A stretch of DNA of 64,000 bases from Nocardioides humilatus (GTDB taxonomy: Bacteria; Actinomycetota; Actinomycetes; Propionibacteriales; Nocardioidaceae). The stretch is taken from NCBI RefSeq assembly GCF_008373755.1, contig NZ_VUJV01000001.1, positions 1,413,908-1,477,907 of the forward strand. The letters run 5' to 3'. Below, in pieces: positions 51,017 through 60,468 of the stretch. The stretch's first letter is position 1. Every line of letters starts with the position of its first letter. The position numbers were made by a program, and so were the translations under genes. The notes beneath the pieces are model-generated. The model was not told the DNA's origin. It saw only the letters and a list, made by a program, of their open reading frames with translations, and searched no databases.

Positions 51017-52438
51017 TCAGGGCTCGATCGTCGCGCGCCACAGCTCGGTCCCGCCGGCGGGGGCCTCGGGAGCGTCAAAGCCCTCGCGGTAGTAGAGCGT
51101 GCCGCCGAAGTCGGTGAGATCGCCCGGCTGCGCGTTGTTGCTCGGTCCCGACGGGCCGACCGGTTCGGTGCCTCCGGGGGTGCCGTCGGTCTTCCACAGC
51201 TGATCGGAGCCGATGCTGGTCTTGGTCCGGTAGAACAGCAGGTCACCGACGGCGGTCAACTGGTCCGGAGAGCTGGTGCCGAAACCGAGCGACTCGGGCA
51301 GCTTCACCGTGCCGGCGAAGGTGCCGTCGGACTTCCACAGCTCCATCTCGAAGTTCTTGATCGCCGTGAAGTAGAGCGTGCCGTTGACGTCGGTCAGCTG
51401 GGCCGGATCGCTGCTCGTCTGGGCCGGGTTGTCACTGACGAAGGTGTTGATGTTGCGCACCCGACGGGTGCCGGCCGCGGTGCCGTCGGAGGTGTAGAGC
51501 TCGCGGTCATGGTTGGCGTCGACCGCGCTGAAGTAGACACGGTCGCCCACGGCCGCCAGCTCCTCAGGGAAGCTGCCTTCGCCTGCGGTGGCGTTGATGT
51601 TGCGCACCACCTTGGTGCCCGCGGCGGTGCCGTCGGAGACCCACAGCTCGCGATCATTGGTGTCGGTGTTGACCGCTCCGGAGAAGTAGACCTTGGAGCC
51701 GACGGCCGTCACGTGGATCGGCTGGAGGTTGAGCGCCCGGACCCGGACAGTGCCGGCCGCCGTACCGTCGGACTTCCACAGGTACCGGCCGCCGGGGGCG
51801 ACCGCGGTGAAGTAGAGCAGGCCGCCGGCCACGGCGAAGTCCGCGGGATAGCTGTCGCCGGCGGGGAAGATGTCGCGAACGCGTCGCGTGCCCGCCGCCG
51901 TGCCGTCCGACTTCCACAGCTCGACGTCGTTGGCAGTGTCCACCGCGCTGAAGAACAGGGTCCCGTTGACGTCGGTGAGGTTGCCGACGTCCACGTTGCC
52001 GAAGGGGTTGATCTCCTTGATCCGACGGGTTCCTGCCGCGGTGCCGTCACTCACGTAGAGCTCTTTGTCGGACGCTCCGTCCTCGGCAGTGAAGAAGACC
52101 CTGCCGCCGACGGCCGTGATCATCTCGGGATAGCTGCTGCCGTTGCCCGAGACCAGGTTCCGGACGAGGCTGGTGACGCCGGCTGCATTGGTCTTCCAGA
52201 GCTCGATGCCGTAGGTCGGGTGGCTGGCCCGGTAGAAGATGTTCGGGCCGGCAGCGGCGATGTAGTAGGGGAAGCTGCCGTCGTCGCCCGGGTTGATGTC
52301 CCTGGCGATCTCCGCATGGACATCGCCCGGAGCTGCCGTCGCGCCCGGGGTCAGGGCCGTGAGCATGACCCCGGCGGCGACCACGAGGGCACCGACCGCC
52401 GTACGCCGCCGCGACCGAACCTGCCGACTGTGCGTCAT
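51017..52438 (-). CDS. Secreted ELWxxDGT-repeat protein 1
   Basis: 473 residues; a signal peptide ends near GATAAPG. The mature chain has nine tandem units of about 48 residues, each a beta pattern LT.VG..LFF.A ... ELWKSDGTAAGT..VR.I. Motifs in order: IELW, KELY, VELW, RYLW, RELW, RELY, MELW, DQLW, TELW. Unit 1 lacks DGT and unit 9 ends the protein at RATIEP. A large closed beta-propeller-like structure exposed outside the cell is likely. No sortase or membrane anchor. One of four tandem paralogues; ligand unknown. Confidence 0.88.
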   Translation of the reverse strand: MTHSRQVRSRRRTAVGALVVAAGVMLTALTPGATAAPGDVHAEIARDINPGDDGSFPYYIAAAGPNIFYRASHPTYGIELWKTNAAGVTSLVRNLVSGNGSSYPEMITAVGGRVFFTAEDGASDKELYVSDGTAAGTRRIKEINPFGNVDVGNLTDVNGTLFFSAVDTANDVELWKSDGTAAGTRRVRDIFPAGDSYPADFAVAGGLLYFTAVAPGGRYLWKSDGTAAGTVRVRALNLQPIHVTAVGSKVYFSGAVNTDTNDRELWVSDGTAAGTKVVRNINATAGEGSFPEELAAVGDRVYFSAVDANHDRELYTSDGTAAGTRRVRNINTFVSDNPAQTSSDPAQLTDVNGTLYFTAIKNFEMELWKSDGTFAGTVKLPESLGFGTSSPDQLTAVGDLLFYRTKTSIGSDQLWKTDGTPGGTEPVGPSGPSNNAQPGDLTDFGGTLYYREGFDAPEAPAGGTELWRATIEP

Positions 52439-52540
52439 GGCGACGCCCCCACTCTCCGAGGCGAGCACCATGGGAGTCACAGCGCCCCGCCCCTGCGAAC
52501 GTAGGTGACCCATCGGCGTGCTGTCCGATGAACGTGAGAA

Positions 52541-53935
52541 CTAGTTCTCGATCGTCGCCTGCCACAGCTCGACACCGAAGCCAGCGCTGGAGTCGCGGTA
52601 GTAGAGCGTGCCCTGGAAGTCGACGAACCCCGCGGGCACCTCGTCGTCGGCGACACCCATCGCGCCCACGGGGATGGTGCCTGCCGTGGTGCCGTCGGAC
52701 CGGATCAGCTGGTCGTAGACGGTGCCCGGGAACGTGGGGTCGAAGAAGGTCAGGGCGCGGAAGAACAGGAAACCACCGGCAACGGTCAGCCCGGTCGGGG
52801 AGCTGGCGCCCTGGTTGTAGATGTCCTTGACCAGCTTCGTGCCGGCGAAGGTGCCGTCGGAGACGTAGAGCTCGGCGTCGAAGTTGTTGCGTCCCGAGAA
52901 GTAGAGCTTGCCGTTGTAGGCGGTGAGTCCCAGCGGCAGCGTGTCCTGCGTGAGGTTGACGTTGCGGACGATGCGGGTCCCGGCCGCCGTACCGTCGGAC
53001 TTGTAGAGCTCGCGGTCCCCGCCCACGTCGGCGCTGAAGAACAGGGTGCCGCCGACGTCGGTGAGCTGGCTGGGGTTGCTCGGGACCCCGGGTTCCGGAT
53101 CGAGGTTGCGCAGCATCTTGGTCCCGGCCGACGAGCCGTCCGACACCCACGGCTCGCGGTTGTAGGTCCCCGTCTCCCCGGTGAAGAAGAGCTTGCTCCC
53201 GACCACGGTGAGGGCCTGCGGGATCATGCTGACGCTCGAGACCCGCACGGTACCTGCGGCGAGGCCGTCGGATCGCCAGATCCGGGACCCGTCCTGCTGG
53301 GTTGCGACGAAGAAGAGTGCGCCCGCGAACGACGTCAGCTCCCTGACGTTGGCCGACCCCGTGGGGTAGATGTTGCGCACCCGCACCGTGCCGGACCCGA
53401 CGCCGTTGGACTTCCACAGCTCGCGGTCACCGGCGTTGTCCGAGGCCGCGAAGAACAGCGTGCCGTTGACCTCGGTCAGCTCACCGGGCGCGCTGCTCCC
53501 GTTCGGCGGGGCCACGGTCCGGATGTTGCGCACGCGCACGGTGCCGGCTCCCGTGCCGTCGGACTTCCACAGCTCCCGGTCCCCGGCGCTGTCCATGGCC
53601 GTGAAGAAGAGGGTCGACCCGACGGCGGTCAGCTCGAGCGGATCACTGGCGGCGGCGCCGGCAGCGATGTTGCGGACCAGGCTCGTCACGCCACCTGCGG
53701 TGGTCTTCCAGAGCTCCCGACCGTACGTCGGGTGGTCGGCCGTGAAGAAGAGGGTCGACCCGACGACCGTGAGCCGCTCGGGGTCGCTGGAGGCAGGCCC
53801 CGCCGCGATGTCGCGCGACTGACTGGTGTGCACGTCACCCGGGGCCGCGACGGCGACCGGCGCGAGGATCGCGAGGCCGATGGCGGCCACCGCTCCGAGA
53901 ACGAGGGAGACGTTTCTCTGCCGACGAGCCATCAT
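52541..53935 (-). CDS. Secreted ELWxxDGT-repeat protein 2
   Basis: 464 residues from ATG 53935; signal peptide LGAVAAIGLAILAPVAVAA, then PGDVHTSQSRDI. Nine units: RELW, RELW, RELW, SRIW, REPW, RELY, AELY, DQLI, VELW. Several units have diverged from the consensus (SNGVGSGT in unit 3, DQLIRSDG in unit 8), making it the least regular copy. Ends QATIEN. Layout, including a degenerate unit 4 and an atypical unit 8, matches the other three copies. Confidence 0.88.
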   Translation of the reverse strand: MMARRQRNVSLVLGAVAAIGLAILAPVAVAAPGDVHTSQSRDIAAGPASSDPERLTVVGSTLFFTADHPTYGRELWKTTAGGVTSLVRNIAAGAAASDPLELTAVGSTLFFTAMDSAGDRELWKSDGTGAGTVRVRNIRTVAPPNGSSAPGELTEVNGTLFFAASDNAGDRELWKSNGVGSGTVRVRNIYPTGSANVRELTSFAGALFFVATQQDGSRIWRSDGLAAGTVRVSSVSMIPQALTVVGSKLFFTGETGTYNREPWVSDGSSAGTKMLRNLDPEPGVPSNPSQLTDVGGTLFFSADVGGDRELYKSDGTAAGTRIVRNVNLTQDTLPLGLTAYNGKLYFSGRNNFDAELYVSDGTFAGTKLVKDIYNQGASSPTGLTVAGGFLFFRALTFFDPTFPGTVYDQLIRSDGTTAGTIPVGAMGVADDEVPAGFVDFQGTLYYRDSSAGFGVELWQATIEN

Positions 53936-54049
53936 GGCGCCACCGCATTCGATCGGGGACGCCGAGGAGATCGCGGGAGCGGCGGCGTCGCGTCGACCGT
54001 ATGCCTCGCCGACTTCGGTGTCCGCCGAATCCGCAAACAGCACCCGCCG

Positions 54050-55405
54050 TCAGTTCTCGATCTCGGACTTCCAGAGCTCGTCGCCGTAGGTCGCGCTGTT
54101 GATGCGGAAGTAGAGGGTCAGCCCGAGCGAGGTCAGCTCGGCCGGGTTCGTGAGGCCGAGCGGGCTGACGCGTCGGGTGCCGACCGCGGTGCCATCCGTG
54201 CGCCACAGCTGCGTGACGCTCCCGTTGAACGCGGTGAAGAACATCAGCCCGTTGCACTCGGTCAGCCACAGCGGGTTGCTGTCGCCGGTCGGGTTGACGT
54301 CCTTGACCCGGACGGTGCCGGCGAAGGTGCCGTCGGACTTGTACAGCTCGGTGTCGCCGGCGACCGTCGCGTTGAAGTAGACGGTGCTCCCCATCGCGGT
54401 GATACCCACCGGGAAGCTGCTGATGTCGGCGCTGTTGCCGACGGTCTGCGGATTGATGTTGCGCACGCGGTGGGTGCCGGCCGCCGTACCGTCGGAGATG
54501 TAGAGCTCGCGGTCACCGCTCCCGTCGACGGCGCTGAAGTAGGCGTCGGTGCCGGCGGCGGCGATCCCGACGGGGAAGCTGCTGAGGTTGCCCGGCGCGA
54601 TCTCGCGGACCATCTTGGTGCCGGCCGACGTGCCGTCGGACACCCACAGCTCGGCGCCTGCCGCCGCGGTGACGCCGGAGAAGTAGAGCTTGGTGCCCAC
54701 CGCCGCGAGCACGGAGGGGAAGTTGTCGACGTTCTTCACCCGGTCGGTGCCCGCGATCGTGCCGTCGGACTTGTAGAGCCGGGTGCCGTCCTCGTCGTCA
54801 GCGACGTAGTAGAGCGTGTTGCCCACCGCGACGAGGTCGTGCGGGGCACTGCTCGCGAACATCTTGAGGTCGCGCAGTCGGATCGTGCCGCCCGCGGTGC
54901 CGTCCGACCGCCACAGCTCGGTGTCGCCGGCGTTGTCGGTCGCGGCGAAGAAGACGTAGCCGTTGGCACTGGTCAGGTGCGTCGGGTTGGAGCTGCCCGC
55001 GGGGTTGATGTCGCGGACCCGCTTGGTGCCGGCCGGTGTGCCGTCGGACTTCCAGAGCTCGACATCGCCTATCGCGTCCATGGCGGTGAAGAAGAGCGTC
55101 GAGCCCACCGCGGTCAGGTTCTGCGGCGCACCGCTCCCGGTGAACGGGACGATGTTGCGCACCAGGCTGGTCACACCCGCCTGCGTCTTCCACAGCTCGA
55201 ACCCGGTCGTGGCGGACAGCGCGGCGAAGTAGAGCGTCCCTCCCACCGCTGTCAGGCTGGAGGGGAAACTGCCCGTGGTGCCGGGGTTGATGTTGCGCAC
55301 CAGGGTCGTGTGCGTGTCGCCGGGGTCGGCGTCGGCGACGGGCGACAGCAGGGCGAGCCCGAGGCCCGCAATGGTCAGCGCGGCGAGATGGCGGACAGGG
55401 TTCAC
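54050..55405 (-). CDS. Secreted ELWxxDGT-repeat protein 3
   Basis: 451 residues. The start is GTG 55405 with a strong AGGAGG ribosome site 6 nt before it. Signal peptide LAALTIAGLGLALLSPVADA. Nine units: FELW, VELW, TELW, TRLY, AELW, RELY, TELY, TQLW, DELW; ends KSEIEN. Gap of about 100 bp to each neighbour suggests separate promoters or a loose operon. Confidence 0.88.
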   Translation of the reverse strand: MNPVRHLAALTIAGLGLALLSPVADADPGDTHTTLVRNINPGTTGSFPSSLTAVGGTLYFAALSATTGFELWKTQAGVTSLVRNIVPFTGSGAPQNLTAVGSTLFFTAMDAIGDVELWKSDGTPAGTKRVRDINPAGSSNPTHLTSANGYVFFAATDNAGDTELWRSDGTAGGTIRLRDLKMFASSAPHDLVAVGNTLYYVADDEDGTRLYKSDGTIAGTDRVKNVDNFPSVLAAVGTKLYFSGVTAAAGAELWVSDGTSAGTKMVREIAPGNLSSFPVGIAAAGTDAYFSAVDGSGDRELYISDGTAAGTHRVRNINPQTVGNSADISSFPVGITAMGSTVYFNATVAGDTELYKSDGTFAGTVRVKDVNPTGDSNPLWLTECNGLMFFTAFNGSVTQLWRTDGTAVGTRRVSPLGLTNPAELTSLGLTLYFRINSATYGDELWKSEIEN

Positions 55406-55505
55406 GAGAGCCTCCTGGACGCGCAGGCCTCGGGAGCAGGCCTGCCACTGGCCCGAACTTAGGCCGGACCGCCGACGACTGTCACCCGATTCGTGAACCC
55501 TTTGC

Positions 55506-56873
55506 CTACTGCTCGACGTCGGTCTTCCACAGCTCCGCGCCCTTAGCCGCGGTCGTCGCTCGGTAGTAGAGCGTCAGCTGGAAGTCGACCAGTTCCCGCG
55601 GGCTCGTGACACCGGCCGGCCCGACCGGCTTCGTGCCCGGACCGGTGCCGTCCGACACCCACAGCCGGTCGACGCCGCTGACGGTGGCGTCGAAGAACAA
55701 CAGGCCGGCGGCGGCGGTCAGCAACGACGGGTCGCTGTCGCCGGTCGCACTGATGTTCTTGACCCGCACGGTTCCGGCTGCCGTGCCGTCGGACTTCCAG
55801 AGCTCCCGGTCACCGGCTGCGTCGACCGCACTGAAGAAGACCGTGCCACCGAGTGCCGCCAGCGACCGCGGCGTGCTGCTGGTCGCATCGCCCCCGCCGA
55901 CGGTGCCGGCGTTGATGTTGCGGACGCGGTGGGTGCCGCCCGCCGTACCGTCGGAGACGTAGAGCTCACGGTCGCCCGTGTTGTCCTGCGCGGTGAACCA
56001 CAGGTCGGTGCCGACGGCCGTCAGCTCTTGAGGAGCGCTGCCGTAGCCCGCGTTGGTCGCGATGTCGCGGACCAGGTGGGTGCCCGGCCCGGTGCCGTCG
56101 GAGACCCAGAGCTCCTGGCCGTGCGCCACGTCGGTGCCGGTGAAGAACAGCAGGTCGCCGACCGCGGTGAGGTCCTGCGGGAAGACGTCGATGTTCTTGA
56201 CCATCACGGTGCCGGCCGTCGTGCCGTCGGACTTGTAGAGCCGACGCCCACCGACGTCGGCGGTGAAGAAGACCGTGTCGCCGACCGTCGCGAGGTAGGC
56301 CGGCGAGGAGCTCGCACTCGGGTTGATGTTGCGCACCAGGACGGTGCCGCCCGCGGTGCCGTCGGACTTGTAGAGCTCCGTGTCACCGGCGCTGCCCGTC
56401 GCGCTGAACAGGACCTCGCTGCCCAGGACGGCCAGGAAGAAGGGGTTGGCAGAGCCGGAGCTGTTGATGTCACGCACGCGACTGGTGCCGGCGAGGGTGC
56501 CGTCGGAGCGCCACAGCTCGCGATCTCCGGCACTGTCGGCAGCCGTGAAGATAAGGGTCGACCCCAGCACCGTGAGGGAGGACGGCGAGCTGCTGGTCGC
56601 TCCCTGCGCGATGTTGCGCACCAGGCTGGTCACGCCCCCGGCCGTCGTCTTCCAGAGCTCGTAACCGAGGGCGGTCGAACCCGCGCGGTAGAAGAGGTTC
56701 GGGCCGACCGGCGTCAGCTCGCCGGGGAAGCTGTCGCCCACGCCAGGGTTGATGTCCCGCACGAAGCTCGTGTGCGTGTCACCGGGAGCGGCGTTCGCCG
56801 GGGCGAGGGCGGCCAAGCCGAGCCCGCATCCGAGCGCCAGTTGAAGCGATCGACGTACCCGAGCCTGCGCCAT
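55506..56873 (-). CDS. Secreted ELWxxDGT-repeat protein 4
   Basis: 455 residues; signal peptide LQLALGCGLGLAALAPANAA. Nine units: YELW, RELW, TELY, RRLY, QELW, RELY, RELW, DRLW, AELW; ends KTDVEQ. First gene of the four-copy array in the direction of transcription. Best preserved DGT motifs (RSDGTLAGT, KSDGTAGGT, VSDGTGPGT). As in the others, no cysteine-based or membrane anchoring is seen, so it is probably released or loosely cell-wall associated. Confidence 0.88.
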   Translation of the reverse strand: MAQARVRRSLQLALGCGLGLAALAPANAAPGDTHTSFVRDINPGVGDSFPGELTPVGPNLFYRAGSTALGYELWKTTAGGVTSLVRNIAQGATSSSPSSLTVLGSTLIFTAADSAGDRELWRSDGTLAGTSRVRDINSSGSANPFFLAVLGSEVLFSATGSAGDTELYKSDGTAGGTVLVRNINPSASSSPAYLATVGDTVFFTADVGGRRLYKSDGTTAGTVMVKNIDVFPQDLTAVGDLLFFTGTDVAHGQELWVSDGTGPGTHLVRDIATNAGYGSAPQELTAVGTDLWFTAQDNTGDRELYVSDGTAGGTHRVRNINAGTVGGGDATSSTPRSLAALGGTVFFSAVDAAGDRELWKSDGTAAGTVRVKNISATGDSDPSLLTAAAGLLFFDATVSGVDRLWVSDGTGPGTKPVGPAGVTSPRELVDFQLTLYYRATTAAKGAELWKTDVEQ

Positions 56874-56972
56874 GGCGCTCTCCGACCTTCGAGGAGCACC
56901 CTGGGAGGCGGGCGCCCCGAGACTTCGAACCTAGGTCGCTACTACGGACCCTGTCCGCCGAACGACGAAAAG

Positions 56973-57644
56973 TCAGAGCAGGCCTTCGGGAAGCTCGGCG
57001 CCCGCCTCCATCAGCTCGACCAGACGACGGGCGCGTACGACGGCGTCAGCCGCGACCTCGACGTCGTCGGCCAGCTCGGTGATCCCCTCGCCCGCGGTCG
57101 AAGTGCGCTCGTGGAGCGTGTGGAGGAGCGCCTCGCGATCGAGCCCCCGCAGCGCGAAGAGGACCAGCGGGTCGGCATCGATCAACCAGCCGGTCTGGAC
57201 GAGGACGGCGAGGGCGTGTCGGCACGGGTCGAGGTAGGCGTCGCAGGTGCAGGTCGCCGCGAGCTCGCCGCCGAAGGGCAGCAGCTCGATGCCGACCTCG
57301 TCGGCATGCTCGACCAGGTCGAACGACAGGTCGCCGGCGAGCAGCGCCGCGATCCGGCCGGCTTCGGCAGCGACCACGTCGACCAGTGCGGACCGCTCCT
57401 CCGCGGCGAGCACCGGCACGGCGATCTCGACCGTCCAGGTGTCGTCACCCTCGCGCACTGCGGCCAGGAGCGAACCCGCGTCGACGGTGATGCCGCCGAC
57501 GTCGCCCCGACGCGCTGCAGAGCGTCCGCCACGGAGGTCGGCCTCGACGTAGGCCGCCTCCTCGACCGCGCGCTGCCAGGCCTTGCCCCACCACGACCGG
57601 ACTCCGGTGCGGGAGGGCGCGATCCTGCCGTGGGTGACCCTCAC
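56973..57644 (-). CDS. SWIM zinc-finger protein
   Basis: 223 residues from GTG 57644, overlapping the SNF2 helicase stop by GTGA. N-terminal SWWGKAWQRAVEEAAYVEAD and the SWIM motif ATCTCDAYLDPCRHALAVL (CxC...CxH) are typical of SWIM proteins encoded with SNF2-type helicases. SWIM domains bind DNA or protein. The coupling indicates that the two act together, perhaps in DNA repair or recombination. Confidence 0.9.
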   Translation of the reverse strand: MRVTHGRIAPSRTGVRSWWGKAWQRAVEEAAYVEADLRGGRSAARRGDVGGITVDAGSLLAAVREGDDTWTVEIAVPVLAAEERSALVDVVAAEAGRIAALLAGDLSFDLVEHADEVGIELLPFGGELAATCTCDAYLDPCRHALAVLVQTGWLIDADPLVLFALRGLDREALLHTLHERTSTAGEGITELADDVEVAADAVVRARRLVELMEAGAELPEGLL

Positions 57645-60397
57645 TCGCTCTCCAGGTCCTGGAGGTAAGCCTCGCGCCGAGCGTCGCTGCGCAGGGTGAC
57701 GAGGTCGCGGAGGTCCTCGTTGCTGAGCTCGGTGAGGGCGGCTTCGCCGCGAGCGAGTACGGCGTCAGCCAGCGCCCGCTTTCGATCGAGGAGTGCCGCG
57801 ACCCGCTCCTCGATGGTGCCGCGGGTGACCATGCGGTGCACCTGGACGGGCCGGGTCTGGCCGATCCGGTAGGCGCGGTCGGTGGCTTGCTCCTCAACCG
57901 CTGGGTTCCACCAGCGGTCGACGTGGATCACGTGGTCGGCCCGGGTGAGGTTGAGTCCGGTGCCGCCAGCCTTGAGGCTGAGCAGGAAGACCGGCACCTC
58001 GCCGTCCTGGAAACGCTGGACCATCGCCTCGCGCTGCCCGACAGGTGTGCCGCCGTGCAGGAACTGGTGCTCGATCCCCACGCTCGCGAGGTGCTGCTCG
58101 ACGAGGCGGGCCATGGCGACGTACTGCGTGAAGACCAGCACCGCACCGCCCTCGGCGATCACCGTCGTCAGCAGCTCGTCGAGCAGGGCGAGCTTCTCGC
58201 TCCGGCCGGCCAGCTTGACCGCGCCGGACTGCTTGAGGAACTGCGCCGGGTGGTTGCAGATCTGCTTGAGGCCGGTGAGCAGCGCGAGCACCAGGCCGCG
58301 ACGCGCGGGGTCGTCGCCGCCGAGCCGCTCGATGCGCTCCATCGTGTCGCGGACGAACGCCTCGTAGAGCACCGCCTGCTCACGGGTCAGGCCGAGCAGG
58401 TGGTCGGTCTCGGTCTTCGGCGGCAGCTCGGGGGCGATGCCGGGATCGGACTTGCGGCGCCGCAACAGGAACGGCCCGATCAGGTCGGCGAACTGCCGGG
58501 CCTTCGTCGGCTCGGCGCCCGACTCGATCGGGGCTCCCCACACGCGGCGGAAGGCCTGGCGACTGCCGAGCAGGCCGGGGATCACCCAGTCGAGGATCGA
58601 CCACAGCTCGGTGAGGTCGTTTTCCACCGGGGTGCCGGTCAGGGCGACCCGTGCGCGGCTCGGGATCAGGCGCAGCGCGCGCGCGGTCGAGGACCTTGAG
58701 TTCTTGACGTGCTGGGCCTCGTCGGCGACGACGAGGTCCCAGGCGACCTCGGCGAGAGCCGCGTGGTCGCGCCGCATGGTGCCGTAGGTGGTGAGCACGA
58801 AGCCGCCGTCGATGTCGCTCAGCTCACGGGCGGTGCCGTGGAAGCGGCGGACCTGGAGGTCGGGGGCGAAGCGCTGGATCTCCGCCTCCCAGTTGCCCAG
58901 GAGACTGGCCGGGCAGACCACGAGGGTCGGTGCGCCCTGCGACTGACCGTGCTCGCGCCGGTGGAGGTGCAGCGCGATCAGGGTGATCGTCTTGCCGAGG
59001 CCCATGTCGTCGGCGAGGCAGGCGCCGAGCCCGAGCCCGGTCAGGTCGGCGAGCCAGGTCAGGCCGTGGCGCTGGTAGTCGCGTAGCTCGGCCTGGAGCG
59101 CAGCTGGCGCGGCGAGCGGCTCCCGGGTCGGAGCCGCGAGCAGCTGCTCGCGGACCTTGAGGAGGCTGGCCCCGACGATGACCTGCTCGGCGCCGTCGGT
59201 CGCCTCGCCTGCACCATCAGGGGGGAGCTCGGCGACACCGGTGAGGGCGGCGGCGAGGGCCTGCGCGCCGCTGGCCTTGCGGATCAGCCGCTTGCGCGCG
59301 CGCTGGGCCGTGGCCGGGTCGACGACCGTCCATGCGCCGCGGAGCCGGAGCACCGGTCCGGCCGCCTGCGCCAGCTCGGTCATCTCCGCCTCGGTCAGCT
59401 CGTCGCCGTGGAGGGCGACCTGCCACGAGAACGCGAACAGGCCATCGACCGAGAACGGGCTGTCCTGCAGCGGCAGCTCCGGGTTGCGCGGGTCAGGACG
59501 ACGCTCGAGCACCGCGCGGGTGGTGAGGTCGCGGCCCAACGAGCGCGGCCAGTGCACGTCGACCCGCGCGTCGCGAAGGGCGCCGACGTGCTCGAGGAGG
59601 CTGCTGATCTCCTCGCCGTCCAGGGTGAGCTGATCGGGCACGGAGAGGCCGAGCAGCCGGTCGAGGACGGGCCAGACCTCGGCGGCCGCACGCAGCGCGA
59701 TGCTCGCGTGCACCCGGGCTCGGGCCCCGAAACCGTGTGCCTCTTCGTCCTCGGCCCACAGCACCGCAGCGTCGCAGACGTGCAACGGGTCCCGCTCGTC
59801 GTGGACCTGCAGCACCAGGCGCACCGTGCCCGCGCTCAGCTCGTCCTCGTCGGCCTCGACCCGCAGCGAGATGCGCACCAGCTCGGGCAGGGCGATCGCC
59901 GACCGCTCCGCCCGGGCCCGCTCCTCGGCGCGATGCCGGATCCGGTCGGCAAACCCGGTGCGCTCTCGCGGTGCGGCCTCAGCAGCGACGGGGGCCGCTC
60001 GCGGCAGCGCATCGGCGACCGCGTCGAGCAGCGCGGCCACCAGGTCCGCGGCCGCCTCGGGATCGACGTCGTCGTAGGCACGCGCTTGGGCGAGGCGACT
60101 GACGCTGTCACGGTCGCGCTCGTCGAGGCCGTCGATCCGCCAGCTCGGCTTGCCCGGCCCCGGATGGGGCGCGAACTTGCCCGCGGCGACGAACCGCGCG
60201 GCGAGCAGTGCTGCGCCGCCCAGCAGCGCGACGCTCGGGTGGACGTCGGACTGGGTGCGGGCGCGCCCCAGCACCGGGAGCGCCGCCCGGATGGGTAGCA
60301 CGATCGTGCGGTGCTCCGCGGTGAACTCGATCGTGCCGTCGCGCGGCGGATCAGCGGGCCGGAAGGTCGCCGGTCCCGACACAGGCACGAAGCTCAC
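57641..60397 (-). CDS. SNF2/RapA-type helicase
   Basis: 918 residues. The N-terminal ~450 residues are the bacterial SNF2-associated region (WRIDGLDERDRDSVSRLAQA; SFSWQ-like FAFSWQVALHGDELTEAEM). The ATPase domain has motif I CLADDMGLGKTITLIALHLH, motif II VVADEAQHVKN (DEAQ variant), motif III ALTGTPVEN, and motifs V-VI in HVDRWWNPAVEEQATDRAYR followed by IGQ. Probably a dsDNA translocase remodelling protein-DNA complexes. Translationally coupled to the SWIM gene. Confidence 0.93.
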   Translation of the reverse strand: MSFVPVSGPATFRPADPPRDGTIEFTAEHRTIVLPIRAALPVLGRARTQSDVHPSVALLGGAALLAARFVAAGKFAPHPGPGKPSWRIDGLDERDRDSVSRLAQARAYDDVDPEAAADLVAALLDAVADALPRAAPVAAEAAPRERTGFADRIRHRAEERARAERSAIALPELVRISLRVEADEDELSAGTVRLVLQVHDERDPLHVCDAAVLWAEDEEAHGFGARARVHASIALRAAAEVWPVLDRLLGLSVPDQLTLDGEEISSLLEHVGALRDARVDVHWPRSLGRDLTTRAVLERRPDPRNPELPLQDSPFSVDGLFAFSWQVALHGDELTEAEMTELAQAAGPVLRLRGAWTVVDPATAQRARKRLIRKASGAQALAAALTGVAELPPDGAGEATDGAEQVIVGASLLKVREQLLAAPTREPLAAPAALQAELRDYQRHGLTWLADLTGLGLGACLADDMGLGKTITLIALHLHRREHGQSQGAPTLVVCPASLLGNWEAEIQRFAPDLQVRRFHGTARELSDIDGGFVLTTYGTMRRDHAALAEVAWDLVVADEAQHVKNSRSSTARALRLIPSRARVALTGTPVENDLTELWSILDWVIPGLLGSRQAFRRVWGAPIESGAEPTKARQFADLIGPFLLRRRKSDPGIAPELPPKTETDHLLGLTREQAVLYEAFVRDTMERIERLGGDDPARRGLVLALLTGLKQICNHPAQFLKQSGAVKLAGRSEKLALLDELLTTVIAEGGAVLVFTQYVAMARLVEQHLASVGIEHQFLHGGTPVGQREAMVQRFQDGEVPVFLLSLKAGGTGLNLTRADHVIHVDRWWNPAVEEQATDRAYRIGQTRPVQVHRMVTRGTIEERVAALLDRKRALADAVLARGEAALTELSNEDLRDLVTLRSDARREAYLQDLESE

Positions 60398-60432
60398 ACA
60401 GGGACGCTAACGGGAAGGTCCTACACACCGGT

Positions 60433-60465
60433 GGTTGAGGTGCGAGCGAAGCGAGCCTCGAAACC
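60433..60465. repeat. Dispersed palindromic repeat, copy 3
   Basis: GGTTGAGGTGCGAGCG ... AGCGAGCCTCGAAACC. Same element as at 17078 and 18685. It lies in the 71-bp gap between the membrane protein gene's end and the SNF2 gene's start. Confidence 0.88.
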
Positions 60466-60468
60466 CCG

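Noticed and set aside
53732-55462. 576-residue plus-strand frame across the ELWxxDGT genes
   Set aside because: Antisense shadow of the repeat proteins; composition (His/Arg/Gly/Val) reflects mirrored codons.
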